Below, piece by piece: positions 1-8,742 of a stretch of 47,837 nt of DNA. The DNA lies in contig JANQJC010000019.1 in assembly GCA_028281825.1 (NCBI GenBank), positions 1 through 47,837 on the forward strand, given 5' to 3'. Under the pieces are notes generated by a model. That model did no database searches and had not been told where the DNA came from. It worked only from the letters and a program-made list of their open reading frames with translations. The stretch comes from Flavobacteriales bacterium (lineage in GTDB: Bacteria > Bacteroidota > Bacteroidia > JANQJC01). Within the stretch, counting starts at the first letter, position 1; each line of letters opens with the position of its first letter. Position numbers and translations under genes: made by a program.

Positions 1-129
1 AGTAAACTCAGGGGTGTTGTAATAGGGCAATGTATCCACCTTTTTAGCACTTTGGCTGCATGCCGCGCTAAATATCATTAAGAATAGTCCAACCCTTAAT
101 CGCTTATTCCTTCGAAACGATGCTATCAT
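1..129 (-). CDS. SCO1/SenC-family lipoprotein, N-terminal fragment cut by the window edge
   Basis: Forty-three codons read from an ATG at 129-127 to the window edge without a stop. The start is basic, a hydrophobic stretch follows, and a Cys at residue 24 (SAAC) could be a lipobox, although Ser at -3 is atypical. After it comes a VDTLPYYNTPEFT segment, which resembles the region before the thioredoxin-like domain of Bacteroidota SCO proteins. SCO proteins deliver copper to cytochrome oxidase or act as thiol reductases. The CxxxC motif would lie outside the window, so the family call rests on the N-terminal segment only. An internal ATG at 78-76 is a possible alternative start. The reading frame overlaps the end of the MORN lipoprotein gene by 26 bases, suggesting cotranscription. 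Confidence 0.55.
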   Translation of the reverse strand, partial: MIASFRRNKRLRVGLFLMIFSAACSQSAKKVDTLPYYNTPEFT

Positions 130-550
130 TCTCGCCCCAAACTGTTGTGCAATTTTTAACCCCTGCAAGTCCATATTTCCTCCCGTTTTTCATTTCATAA
201 TTAGCCAATAATCTTCCATCCGCTTTCCACATCTGCTGCATCCCATGCTCATGCCCATCTTTGTATTGCATCCGCCTATACATTTGCCCATTCTCATACC
301 ACTCTACCACCTCTCCCTCATATACATCATCCTTATACTGATACTCAAAACGCTTTACACCGTTAGGCCACCATCCTTCATGCAGCCCATTTCTCCTTCC
401 TTCTACATAACATCTGCGCTCCATCATCTGGCCATCGTCATACCACTTCTCCACTATCTCCACTTCCTTATTGCAACCAATAAGAACAAGAGCAAGGACA
501 AAAGCACTACTGAGCCACCGTACCAACTGTTCCAAAAAAGCCATCGCCAT
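104..550 (-). CDS. MORN-repeat (YwqK-like) lipoprotein
   Basis: 148 residues. Residues 1-25 form a signal sequence ending in VLIGC, a lipobox with Cys26, so a lipid-anchored envelope protein is predicted. The rest consists of short repeats of the type WYxNGQ and YKDG (about four units, residues 36-115), which is the MORN/YwqK pattern common in Bacteroidota. No biochemical role can be assigned; such repeats are thought to be interaction surfaces. The gene starts inside the end of the YHYH gene (44-base overlap) and overlaps the SCO gene at its own end, so the three look like one transcript. MAMAF offers two possible starts, residues 1 and 3; both keep the signal peptide. Confidence 0.7.
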   Translation of the reverse strand: MAMAFLEQLVRWLSSAFVLALVLIGCNKEVEIVEKWYDDGQMMERRCYVEGRRNGLHEGWWPNGVKRFEYQYKDDVYEGEVVEWYENGQMYRRMQYKDGHEHGMQQMWKADGRLLANYEMKNGRKYGLAGVKNCTTVWGENDSIVSKE

Positions 551-1280
551 TCAAATAAGGTGCTGCATCAGTAATGTGATAGTGATAAATCCCATCAGGG
601 TAATCACTGGTAGCATGAGTATGCCCATGATAGGCATCCAAATCGTTATTGCTCACTTGTTTGCCATCCTCCATAGGGCCATATACAGGAAAACCATCCA
701 ATAAAAAACCCAATAACTGGTCTTTACCATTGGCAGCAGTTAAATAAACTGGCTCTATGTGGTAATGATACATATTATTCCCAGCTGGATGTCCATTGTA
801 TTGGTCAAAGCTCACTATCTCATTATCTAGAGTAGTTCTGCCAGCAGCATACTGGTTAAAGAAAGGTACTCCATTCAATGATATACCCATAGGCCCCATC
901 GGGGTAGAGCTTTTATTGCTGGCCTCAGTAGGATTAAGTGGTATTCTGAATATCAAACTCTGCGGGCCAATACTATTCGGGTTTTGGTGGAAACCATTAC
1001 CACTATACGATTCATATTTATCACCCCATTGTGTTCCGTAAAAGTATGGGCTGTTATGGTCTGGGACTCCATTAGTTTTTATCACCACATAGCTTCCATC
1101 CAGGTATATGTCACTAGCACCATAAATCTTTTTATAAACCTCGGGCACATCTTCAGCCACATACTGTTCCTGGCTTTCAGTCAACTCTTCACTCTTGTCG
1201 CATGAGGCCATTGACAAAAGCCCCATAATAGGTATAACAGCTCCTATCACCCCTATCTTTATATATCTAATCAACTTCAT
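507..1280 (-). CDS. YHYH-domain lipoprotein
   Basis: 257 residues. A signal sequence ends at a lipobox (MASC, Cys27). The mature protein carries the diagnostic YHYH tetrads at residues 171-174 (in MYHYHIEP) and 232-235 (in GIYHYHITD), plus a His-rich HGHTHA segment near 218-223 and a GFPVYGPMEDG loop, as in the YHYH domain family. The function of the family is not established. The density of His and Tyr and the neighbouring SCO-like gene fit metal handling at the envelope, but that is inference. It is the first gene of the minus-strand group at the left edge; 171 bases separate it from the divergent membrane protein gene. Confidence 0.8.
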   Translation of the reverse strand: MKLIRYIKIGVIGAVIPIMGLLSMASCDKSEELTESQEQYVAEDVPEVYKKIYGASDIYLDGSYVVIKTNGVPDHNSPYFYGTQWGDKYESYSGNGFHQNPNSIGPQSLIFRIPLNPTEASNKSSTPMGPMGISLNGVPFFNQYAAGRTTLDNEIVSFDQYNGHPAGNNMYHYHIEPVYLTAANGKDQLLGFLLDGFPVYGPMEDGKQVSNNDLDAYHGHTHATSDYPDGIYHYHITDAAPYLNGDGFFGTVGTVAQ

Positions 1281-1451
1281 TACTATCTATTTTTAAAATT
1301 CACCTCACTAAATTACCAACCCTTATACGCTATACCGTTACACAATTATGCCAATGATGTGTAATATTCCTGACTTACATACTTCATTCATATAATTTGC
1401 AATTAGTTTACACAGTAAAGCATATCTGTTTATATTTTTACGGGCTAAACG

Positions 1452-2336
1452 ATGTACAAAAGCGAACAAATAACTATCAGCAGCATCTTTACCGATGTTG
1501 AAGACTTGCCCCGGCATACGCTTAATATTTTCTATTCAGCATTCTACTTTGCCCTCACTTTTGTTTTTCTCACCTATTTGAGTTACGCAGTAGTTGCCAT
1601 TAATGCTAGTATTCTAGGTTATGCACCCTACCTTACTTTTAATGGCGTGGATAATCTGGCACAAACCACAGGATGGAGCATCAAACGTATCGCTTTCGTT
1701 TATCTTTCAGCCCCGCTTTCAGGATTAGCAATCAGCGTGTTATCGTATTATTGGTATGTAGGCACTAACCATAAGAAATCGCACTTACAGCAACTCTTTT
1801 TCTGGTTGTCTCTAAATGGCTTTGTGCTGTTTTATTCCTATTTGCTCACAGGCCTCTTATCCGTTGGTGAATACTCTTCAAGGTATTTCACTGGTTTTGT
1901 GGCTTTCTTATCTTGGCTCGAATGGGGAAATGCAGCCATTTATGGCACTTTAGTGGCTCTGCTTATCATTTCAGTTTTCTATGCAAACCGATATGCTTGG
2001 CCTATTTTAAAAAGTAGCTACTCCACCAGGTTGCTGAAAAGAGCTAATGGAAGAGTGATTGTCTTTTGTAATCTTGTAGTATTGCCCTTTATGATTGGCG
2101 CATGTATAGTATTCGCAGCTACTTTTCCGATGGACTTCATGTACCAGATAGTGCGACTATTTAGCTATGGTATCGTTTTCCTAATTATGATGTGGGGAAT
2201 AAGTAACAGAAGAAAAAAAGTGGGGAGAATTAAAAAGGGAGGCATTAAATATCTACCACCCTATCTATTGCTTGTTTTCATCTGTGCCCTCATCGCCCTC
2301 GGCAGATTGGTTCTCAATTACGAGCTCAGGTTCTGA
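1452..2336 (+). CDS. Multi-pass membrane protein of unknown function
   Basis: 294 residues with about seven hydrophobic segments (roughly 28-50, 78-100, 112-135, 147-180, 205-225, 230-250, 268-287), so an integral inner-membrane protein. I do not recognise a family and see no catalytic motif. The C-terminal part is basic (RRKKVGRIKKGG) just before the last membrane segment. It stands alone: divergent from the YHYH gene and convergent with lspA, whose 3' end it overlaps by 72 bases. Both frames are well supported in the overlap because lspA there encodes only a low-complexity acidic tail. Confidence 0.7.
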   Translation: MYKSEQITISSIFTDVEDLPRHTLNIFYSAFYFALTFVFLTYLSYAVVAINASILGYAPYLTFNGVDNLAQTTGWSIKRIAFVYLSAPLSGLAISVLSYYWYVGTNHKKSHLQQLFFWLSLNGFVLFYSYLLTGLLSVGEYSSRYFTGFVAFLSWLEWGNAAIYGTLVALLIISVFYANRYAWPILKSSYSTRLLKRANGRVIVFCNLVVLPFMIGACIVFAATFPMDFMYQIVRLFSYGIVFLIMMWGISNRRKKVGRIKKGGIKYLPPYLLLVFICALIALGRLVLNYELRF

Positions 2337-3011
2337 TGGAGATACATTCTCATCATTTTGTTTTTCTTGAAGAAAAAACTTCCGCTGGAAAAGCAGTATC
2401 ATAACCACTCCAATAGTGATGGAAGCATCAGCAATATTAAACACTGGCCTGAAGAACATAAAGTGGTCATTAGCCCATGGGAAGTTTAAATACAGAAACA
2501 TTGGCATCCATCCAGGTTTGTCTAGAGGCCTTTCAGGAAACCATTCGGGTATATGGGTATCAACCACAGGAAAGTAAAGCATGTCTACCACTCTGCCATG
2601 CAAAAAACTCGCATATCCCCCTTCGGGAGATAAGAATTGGGCCACTTCACCATAGCTTTCAGTGAATATTAAACCATACAGCATACTATCGATAATATTG
2701 CCAATGGCCCCAGCCAGTACAAGGGATATACTCACTATCATCACAGTATTGGCATTCTTTTTTATGATACTATACAAATACCAACCAATCAGCGAAACAG
2801 CTGCTATCCTGAAAAGACTGAGAATGAGTTTACCGTACTCTCCCTGCAATACCATGCCAAAGGCCATTCCAGGGTTTTCCGTGAAATGTATGATAAACCA
2901 GTCCCCTAAGATACTGTATTCCTGACCCAACATCATATGGGTTTTTACCCATATTTTAACAAATTGGTCAATAAAAAGTACGATGAATATGACTATAAGC
3001 GCCCTTTTCAA
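2265..3011 (-). CDS. lspA: Lipoprotein signal peptidase (signal peptidase II)
   Basis: 248 residues, inner-membrane aspartic protease that cleaves prolipoprotein signal peptides before the lipidated Cys. Conserved boxes are visible in order: DQFVK (15-19), NPGMAFG (46-52), GNIID (104-108), VVDMLYF with catalytic Asp143, and FNIADASI with catalytic Asp195. Four membrane segments fit the family. It is longer than the usual 160-170 residues: about 25 extra residues lie between the two catalytic boxes, and there is an acidic tail from about residue 217. The start is TTG at 3011-3009; an in-frame stop lies two codons upstream and the next Met is too far inside. Third gene of the ileS-dksA-lspA order. 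Its clients include the lipoproteins predicted in this window. Confidence 0.95.
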   Translation of the reverse strand: MKRALIVIFIVLFIDQFVKIWVKTHMMLGQEYSILGDWFIIHFTENPGMAFGMVLQGEYGKLILSLFRIAAVSLIGWYLYSIIKKNANTVMIVSISLVLAGAIGNIIDSMLYGLIFTESYGEVAQFLSPEGGYASFLHGRVVDMLYFPVVDTHIPEWFPERPLDKPGWMPMFLYLNFPWANDHFMFFRPVFNIADASITIGVVMILLFQRKFFLQEKQNDENVSPSEPELVIENQSAEGDEGTDENKQ

Positions 3012-3116
3012 AACTTAGATTAACTGGCTGATAAAAAGCGGATTATGATATGATGTAAAGGAACACCATAACCCTTGTTTTATTATTTTAAGCTAGTGCT
3101 TTAAAGCCTAGGCACG

Positions 3117-3512
3117 CTATTGCGCCCTCTTAGCTTCAATGCTTAGGGTAGCGTGAGGCACAATACGTAGCCTTTCTTTCGGTATCAACTTACCAGTAAC
3201 CCTACAAATGCCATAAGTACCATTCTCAATCCTTATCAAGGCATTTTCAAGGCTTTCAATAAACTTTTGCTGCCTGCCGGCTAATTGGTTAATCTCTTCT
3301 TTTGAAAGCACATCAGAACCATCTTCCATCAACTTGAAAGTAGGTGAAGTGTCATCAGTACCATGGTCATCTTTGTGAGATATCTGGTCTTTCAAAAGTT
3401 CAAGATCAGTGCGGGCCTCGGTCAATTTATTATTAATCAACTCCTTGAATTCCTCTAGTTCGGTGGCTGAGTATCTTGTTCTCTCTTTTTGCTCTTCTTT
3501 TTTCTTTGCCAT
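3117..3512 (-). CDS. DksA/TraR-family protein with a degenerate zinc finger
   Basis: 131 residues. An N-terminal helical hairpin (about 15-95) precedes GTYGICRVTGKLIPKERL and a PHATLSIEAK end, the layout of DksA/TraR proteins that bind the secondary channel of RNA polymerase. Only one of the four zinc-finger cysteines remains (Cys103); the others correspond to Thr106, Ser124 and Ala127. I recall the same replacement in related Bacteroidota proteins, so it is probably functional rather than decayed. The ATG lies 6 bases after the ileS stop and 105 bases precede lspA, so cotranscription with both is likely. Confidence 0.9.
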   Translation of the reverse strand: MAKKKEEQKERTRYSATELEEFKELINNKLTEARTDLELLKDQISHKDDHGTDDTSPTFKLMEDGSDVLSKEEINQLAGRQQKFIESLENALIRIENGTYGICRVTGKLIPKERLRIVPHATLSIEAKRAQ

Positions 3513-3518
3513 AGCGAA

Positions 3519-6500
3519 TCAATTTTTGTTAATCCTGTCTATTAAAATATATGTTGAAATGTTTGTGTCTATCTCCACTTCAACCCCTCCACCATTCTCT
3601 ATACTGTCAACAATCTCAAGGGTTTCAGCAAGGGTTTCTGAACAAATATAATTTTTATTGTTTACGATTGCACTTTCTATACCATCGTGCTTCTGTATTT
3701 TCAGCTCTATCCTGTCCGTAACTTCGTAATCACGCTCTTTGCGAAGGTTTTGTATCCTGCTCACAAATTCACGAGCTATACCTTCTTCCCTAAGTTCGGT
3801 AGTGACAGTAATGTCCAAGGCTACCGTCACATTGCCTTCATTGGCTACCAACCAGCCCGGTATGTCCTCTGAGCTTATCTCCACGTCTTCCAACTCTATA
3901 CGTATAGCCTCTCCATTAGCGTCCAATTCATAAAAGCCATCCTTCTCTATCTGGGTTATTTCCTCCTGCCCAAATTGCCCTACAGCCGCTGAAATCGCCT
4001 TCATATGCTTACCATACTTAGGCCCTAACTTCTTGAAATCAGGCTTTATTTTTTTTACCAGCACTCCAGTAGTTTCCGTCAAAAACTCCAACTCCTTCAC
4101 GTTCACCTCACTCAAAATCAGGTCAGTTACACTCTCCAACCTTCTTTTGAAGGTATCGTCCAATACTGGAACCAGTATCTTGTTCAATGGCTGACGCACC
4201 CTAATTTTTTGCGCCTGGCGTAATGACAATACAAGGGAAGAAACTTTCTGGGCCAACAGCATTCTTTCTTCAAGGTCTTTATCCACCATTTCTGCCTTGT
4301 ACTCAGGGAAGTCAGATAAATGAACTGAATCTACCCCAACTCTACCTGTTGTTGCATTCAAATCACTGAATAACCTCTCCGCAAAAAATGGTGCAATAGG
4401 GCTTGACAATTGCGCCACAACTTCAAGGCAACGATATAGAGTCTGATAAGCCGATATTTTATCCTGTGTGTAGGTTCCTTTCCAAAAACGTCTCCTGCTC
4501 AATCTAACATACCAATTACTCAAATGCTCATCCAAAAAGTGCTGAACCGCCCTGCCAGCTTTTGTGGGCTCATAGTCATTATAGGCTTCATCCACCTCTT
4601 TGATTAGTGAATTTAGCATAGACAATATCCACCTGTCTAATTCCGGCCTTTCATTGATAGGCACTTCTTCTTCCTCATAGGTAAAGCCGTCAATATTGGC
4701 ATATAGCGCGAAGAAAGAATAAGTATTGTAAAGCGTTCCGAAGAATTTACGGCGTATCTCGTCAATACCTTCTTCATCAAAGCGTAGGTTATCCCAGGGC
4801 TGTGCATTGGTTATCATATACCAACGTGTAGCGTCTGGACCATATTTCTCTATTGTCTCAAATGGGTCAACTGCATTGCCCAATCGCTTCGACATCTTAT
4901 TGCCATTCTTATCCAGCACCAACCCGTTAGACACCACATTCTTGTAGGCAACTGAATCGAACAGCATCACTGCAATGGCATGAAGGGTAAAAAACCAGCC
5001 CCTTGTTTGGTCAACACCTTCAGCAATAAAATCTGCAGGGTAGTTGGCCTTAAGCTCTTCTTTATTCTCAAACGGATAATGAGACTGCGCATACGGCATT
5101 GAACCTGAATCAAACCAAACATCAATCAAGTCTGGCTCGCGATACATCTTCTTACCCGATGGCGATACCAACACAATATCATCTACATAAGGGCGATGTA
5201 AATCAAACTTTTCGTAATTCTCTTTTGAGAGGTCTACCGTATCAAAATCTGCTAATGGATTATTGTCCATCACACCAGCTTCCACCGCCTTTTCAATGGC
5301 TTCTTTCAGTTCGGCTGCTGAACCAATACAAGTTCTTTCCTCACCATCTTCAGTACTCCAAATTGGGATAGGAATACCCCAAAAGCGCGAGCGAGAAAGG
5401 TTCCAGTCTACCAAATTCTCCAGCCAGTTGGCAAAGCGACCAGTACCTGTAGAAGCTGGTTTCCAATTGATGGTTTCGTTCAACTCCAATAGCCTTTGCT
5501 TGGCTGCCGTGGTTTTCACAAACCATGAATCAAGTGGATAGTATAATACGGGCTTATCGGTTCTCCAGCAATGTGGATAACTGTGATTGTAGCTTTCTTT
5601 CTTAAAGAGCTTGCCTTCTTCCTGCAGCTTCAGCACAATGCGCTCATCAACGCTCAGGTACTCCTTCAACTCTTTTATCTTACCATTGGCCTCTAGTATT
5701 CCCTTTTGTTTTTGGAATTCAGCTTCTTTCTCCTCATCAGACAAGTAGGCCTCTTTAACATACTCGCCACCATAAAGAAAAATACCATCCTTCACATCTT
5801 CTGTAAAACGGCCACGCTTATCCACCAAGGTGAGTGAACCCACCCCATTTTGCTTGGCTGTTCTAAAGTCATCAGCACCAAAGCTAGGTGCCAGGTGCAC
5901 GATACCTGTACCATCCTCTGTAGTGACGAAGTCTCCTACCAATACCTTAAAGGCATCGCCATCTTCTGGCTGCGCAAATGGCAATAGCTGCTCATACCTG
6001 ATGCCAGCCAAATCACTACCCTTAAACTCAGCAACTACTTCAAAAGGTGCATTTTTGTCTCCTTCCTTGTAGTCTTCCAACTTCAATTCAGCATTCTTCT
6101 CAGGGAAATGAGCGTTCAGCAAGTTCTTAGCCAACACCACCGTGATAGGTTGGTAGGTATATAAATTGTAGGTCTTTACTAAAACGTAATCGATATTCTT
6201 GCCCACCGCCAATGCCGTATTCGAAGGCAACGTCCACGGAGTGGTCGTCCAGGCAATAAAGTATGCTTGCCCCCAATCGCTGCTGAATGGCAAGTCTTGT
6301 CTATCAGCAATTTTGAATTGAGCAACCGCAGTTCTATCCTTCACATCCCTATAGGCCCCCGGCTGGTTTAATTCATGGGTGCTTAGTCCAGTACCTGCAG
6401 CTGGTGAGTAGGGTTGAATGGTATAACCCTTATACAGTAAGCCCTTCTCAAAAAGCTGGTTCAGCAGGTACCAAACACTCTCGATATATTTGTTCTCATA

Positions 6501-6956
6501 GGTGATGTATGGATGTTCCATATCCACCCAGTAGCCCATTTTACGCGTAAGGTCGTTCCAAACACCAGTGTATTTCATCACTGCCTCTCGACAGGCAGCA
6601 TTGTATTCTTCAACAGTCACTGTTTTACCGATGTCCTCTTTAGTGATGCCCATTTCTTTCTCTACACCCAACTCCACTGGCAAGCCGTGGGTATCCCAAC
6701 CAGCCTTACGCTTTACCTGGTATCCCTTGAGGGTCTTATAGCGACAGAAAATATCCTTGATAGTCCTTGCCATCACGTGATGAATACCCGGCTGGCCATT
6801 AGCTGATGGTGGCCCTTCATAAAACACGAAATTCTCCTTGCCTTCACGCGTCTCCACACTCCTCTCGAAAGTGTTCTCTTTTTCCCACACTTCTAGTATA
6901 TCCTTTCCTATCTGTGAAAGGTCAAGCTGCTTATATTCAGGGTATTTTTTACTCAT
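3519..6956 (-). CDS. ileS: Isoleucyl-tRNA synthetase
   Basis: 1145 residues; charges tRNA-Ile with isoleucine in the cytoplasm. The class I signatures are present: an HIGH-type box at residues 55-63 (QPGIHHVMA) and KMSKR at 687-691. Between them lies the editing domain (WTTTPWTLPSN). After the catalytic core come the anticodon-binding domain (DRWILSMLN, LSNWYVRLSRRRFW) and a long C-terminal region. The length, well above the roughly 940 residues of the E. coli enzyme, matches the long eukaryote-like form usual in Bacteroidota, a form often linked to low mupirocin sensitivity (family knowledge, not tested here). First gene of the ileS-dksA-lspA cluster, with a TAnnTTTG box 27 bases before the ATG. 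Confidence 0.97.
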   Translation of the reverse strand: MSKKYPEYKQLDLSQIGKDILEVWEKENTFERSVETREGKENFVFYEGPPSANGQPGIHHVMARTIKDIFCRYKTLKGYQVKRKAGWDTHGLPVELGVEKEMGITKEDIGKTVTVEEYNAACREAVMKYTGVWNDLTRKMGYWVDMEHPYITYENKYIESVWYLLNQLFEKGLLYKGYTIQPYSPAAGTGLSTHELNQPGAYRDVKDRTAVAQFKIADRQDLPFSSDWGQAYFIAWTTTPWTLPSNTALAVGKNIDYVLVKTYNLYTYQPITVVLAKNLLNAHFPEKNAELKLEDYKEGDKNAPFEVVAEFKGSDLAGIRYEQLLPFAQPEDGDAFKVLVGDFVTTEDGTGIVHLAPSFGADDFRTAKQNGVGSLTLVDKRGRFTEDVKDGIFLYGGEYVKEAYLSDEEKEAEFQKQKGILEANGKIKELKEYLSVDERIVLKLQEEGKLFKKESYNHSYPHCWRTDKPVLYYPLDSWFVKTTAAKQRLLELNETINWKPASTGTGRFANWLENLVDWNLSRSRFWGIPIPIWSTEDGEERTCIGSAAELKEAIEKAVEAGVMDNNPLADFDTVDLSKENYEKFDLHRPYVDDIVLVSPSGKKMYREPDLIDVWFDSGSMPYAQSHYPFENKEELKANYPADFIAEGVDQTRGWFFTLHAIAVMLFDSVAYKNVVSNGLVLDKNGNKMSKRLGNAVDPFETIEKYGPDATRWYMITNAQPWDNLRFDEEGIDEIRRKFFGTLYNTYSFFALYANIDGFTYEEEEVPINERPELDRWILSMLNSLIKEVDEAYNDYEPTKAGRAVQHFLDEHLSNWYVRLSRRRFWKGTYTQDKISAYQTLYRCLEVVAQLSSPIAPFFAERLFSDLNATTGRVGVDSVHLSDFPEYKAEMVDKDLEERMLLAQKVSSLVLSLRQAQKIRVRQPLNKILVPVLDDTFKRRLESVTDLILSEVNVKELEFLTETTGVLVKKIKPDFKKLGPKYGKHMKAISAAVGQFGQEEITQIEKDGFYELDANGEAIRIELEDVEISSEDIPGWLVANEGNVTVALDITVTTELREEGIAREFVSRIQNLRKERDYEVTDRIELKIQKHDGIESAIVNNKNYICSETLAETLEIVDSIENGGGVEVEIDTNISTYILIDRINKN

Positions 6957-6983
6957 CTATCACCAATTTTGGCAAAAGGAGTG

Positions 6984-6991
6984 CAAAGCTA
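6984..6991 (-). promoter_or_regulatory. Predicted -7 promoter box for ileS
   Basis: On the minus strand the sequence is TAGCTTTG, a full match to the Bacteroidota -7 consensus TAnnTTTG, 27 bases before the ileS ATG. No clear TTTG -33 element at the usual spacing was seen. Confidence 0.4.
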
Positions 6992-7053
6992 ATAAATTTG
7001 GTGGAAAATTCTTTACCGAATATGCTTTGTATGTAAGCGTATATCGCGATATT

Positions 7054-7061
7054 TAACTTTG
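7054..7061 (+). promoter_or_regulatory. Predicted -7 promoter box for the OmpA-domain protein gene
   Basis: TAACTTTG matches TAnnTTTG 25 bases before the TTG start at 7087. A TTTG at 7026-7029 could be the -33 box, but the spacer of 24 bases is longer than the usual 19 or so. Confidence 0.4.
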
Positions 7062-7086
7062 CCACTAATAACACCATTCTTAAGCG

Positions 7087-8706
7087 TTGAAGCCATCCTT
7101 TCATAAATCACCATATTGGACTATCCTTTTTATAGCATTAACAACCCCAATAACAGGATTCGGACAGGATACAATATCAGTTTATTTTGAGTTTGGAAGT
7201 GCCAAAATTTCTAATAAACAACAAGTTGAACTTGACTTTATCCGCATCAATTACGATATATCGTCGCTTGATTCGATTTTATACCTGGGCATGGCAGACT
7301 CAGTTGGAAACTTCAAAACCAACCTTCGCCTTTCAGAAAAAAGAGCCAGAAATATCGCCAGGTATTGCGAAAAGCTAATTCCTAAAACTATACCTTCAAA
7401 AGTGGTTGCCCTTGGTGAGAAGATTGAAGGGAAAGAAAAGGAAAGCCGGAGAGTTGATATCATATTTTACTACAAAGGGACTAACGAAGCCCAGGGGCTA
7501 GCAATTGGTAACCTCGATTCTTCTATTACTGATAATCCAATACCGTTATGCTACTATATAGATTACTCTCTTTTACATAGAAGTCATGTGAGAACCATCA
7601 CTAAAGGCAAGAAAAGATTAGTGATGATAGAGGCGCTTGAACCGCAAAAGAAAAACGGCAAAACACACTATTCGGGAAGCATCGATAAGTCAGGGATTTT
7701 AAAACTGAAAAAAGTCAGGTGGAAGAACAGGGTAACGGGTAGTTTTTGGTGGCTCAAGCAAAGGCCTGTTGCCTTGATACCTGAAAAAAACTTCGACCAG
7801 TTCAGGATATTTACCATTGACACCTTGCCTTGCGATACCTGCAATGAAGACTTCGCCAATACGTCTAAAATTACTAACCAGGAACCTTGCCTGCAAGTTG
7901 ACCGATTTTTAATGAGGAATTTACAATGCAAAACTAATTGGTTCAAGAGCTCTGAATTTAAAATTCGTGTACCTAAGGAATATGTAGACATTAAGGATAA
8001 ATACTACATTGGTTGTGGACATTCAACAAGATTGCATTGGGAAACAAAAAAATGGGGCAAAAGGAAGAATTACTACTTTACTAAGCTACCAATTGTTTTC
8101 CTAAACATGAACTACATAGCCAACATAACCCGGGATATGGAGTGCTGCAAAACCGACCCAGAGCCGTCAGACTGTAACAAGGGAATGATAGGTGTATTAC
8201 CATGGTTTTGTATACCTAGAAATCAAGATTACCGATTTGTAGCAAGAGCAGGGGTCTTTTACCCACAAAAAACTTTCTTGCCTTTTCTTGGATTGGGAAT
8301 TAGCAAGGCACAGTTGATAACAGAAGAACATCTGTTTATTGGAGTTGACCTTCAGAATAACCTTTTTGCGTCACTAGAGTTTGATTTGTACCTGCTTTCT
8401 TTTCCTTGGCAAATGTTGAGCCCGTTTAGCAACTGGCAAACACCTGGACCGCAATTAGCATTCTCAAATTATGCTGAAGTATATGTCGGCTCAGAATTGA
8501 GGGGGCATTTAAACCTTAATAGTAGCAATAACCTTTATCATACTGCCCACATAGGGTTATGCCATACAAATGCTAAACCAAAGGCTATACTTAACAGAAT
8601 CTATTTGCAATCCGGTATCGGATTTGATTATTTAGACAGCAATCCTTTTAAATCTTTTGGAGTTGCCCAATTTGGGATTGACCTTAGTATTGCTAGTTTC
8701 AATTAA
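7087..8706 (+). CDS. Secreted protein with N-terminal OmpA-like domain and unknown C-terminal region
   Basis: 539 residues from a TTG start; no ATG lies near, and this start gives a signal peptide ending in TGFG before Gln27. Residues about 28-130 form an OmpA-like peptidoglycan-binding domain: FEFGSAKI, then GMADSVGN with the conserved Asp and LSEKRARNIA with the conserved Arg. The next roughly 250 residues are basic with several Cys pairs (CDTC, ECCK) and are not recognised. The last 150 or so residues (YRFVARAGVFYP onward) alternate polar and aromatic residues like outer-membrane beta strands and end in a hydrophobic strand. The order OmpA domain first, barrel-like part last, is the reverse of OmpA itself. 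The gene is single, converging on the RidA gene 36 bases away. Confidence 0.7.
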   Translation: MKPSFHKSPYWTILFIALTTPITGFGQDTISVYFEFGSAKISNKQQVELDFIRINYDISSLDSILYLGMADSVGNFKTNLRLSEKRARNIARYCEKLIPKTIPSKVVALGEKIEGKEKESRRVDIIFYYKGTNEAQGLAIGNLDSSITDNPIPLCYYIDYSLLHRSHVRTITKGKKRLVMIEALEPQKKNGKTHYSGSIDKSGILKLKKVRWKNRVTGSFWWLKQRPVALIPEKNFDQFRIFTIDTLPCDTCNEDFANTSKITNQEPCLQVDRFLMRNLQCKTNWFKSSEFKIRVPKEYVDIKDKYYIGCGHSTRLHWETKKWGKRKNYYFTKLPIVFLNMNYIANITRDMECCKTDPEPSDCNKGMIGVLPWFCIPRNQDYRFVARAGVFYPQKTFLPFLGLGISKAQLITEEHLFIGVDLQNNLFASLEFDLYLLSFPWQMLSPFSNWQTPGPQLAFSNYAEVYVGSELRGHLNLNSSNNLYHTAHIGLCHTNAKPKAILNRIYLQSGIGFDYLDSNPFKSFGVAQFGIDLSIASFN

Positions 8707-8742
8707 TCATATGGCCAACTGCTAATGGCTAAGACCCAAGAC

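Noticed and set aside
1281-1451. Divergent gap searched for a promoter or small RNA
   Set aside because: Only near-matches such as ATAATTTG were seen; nothing strong enough to list.
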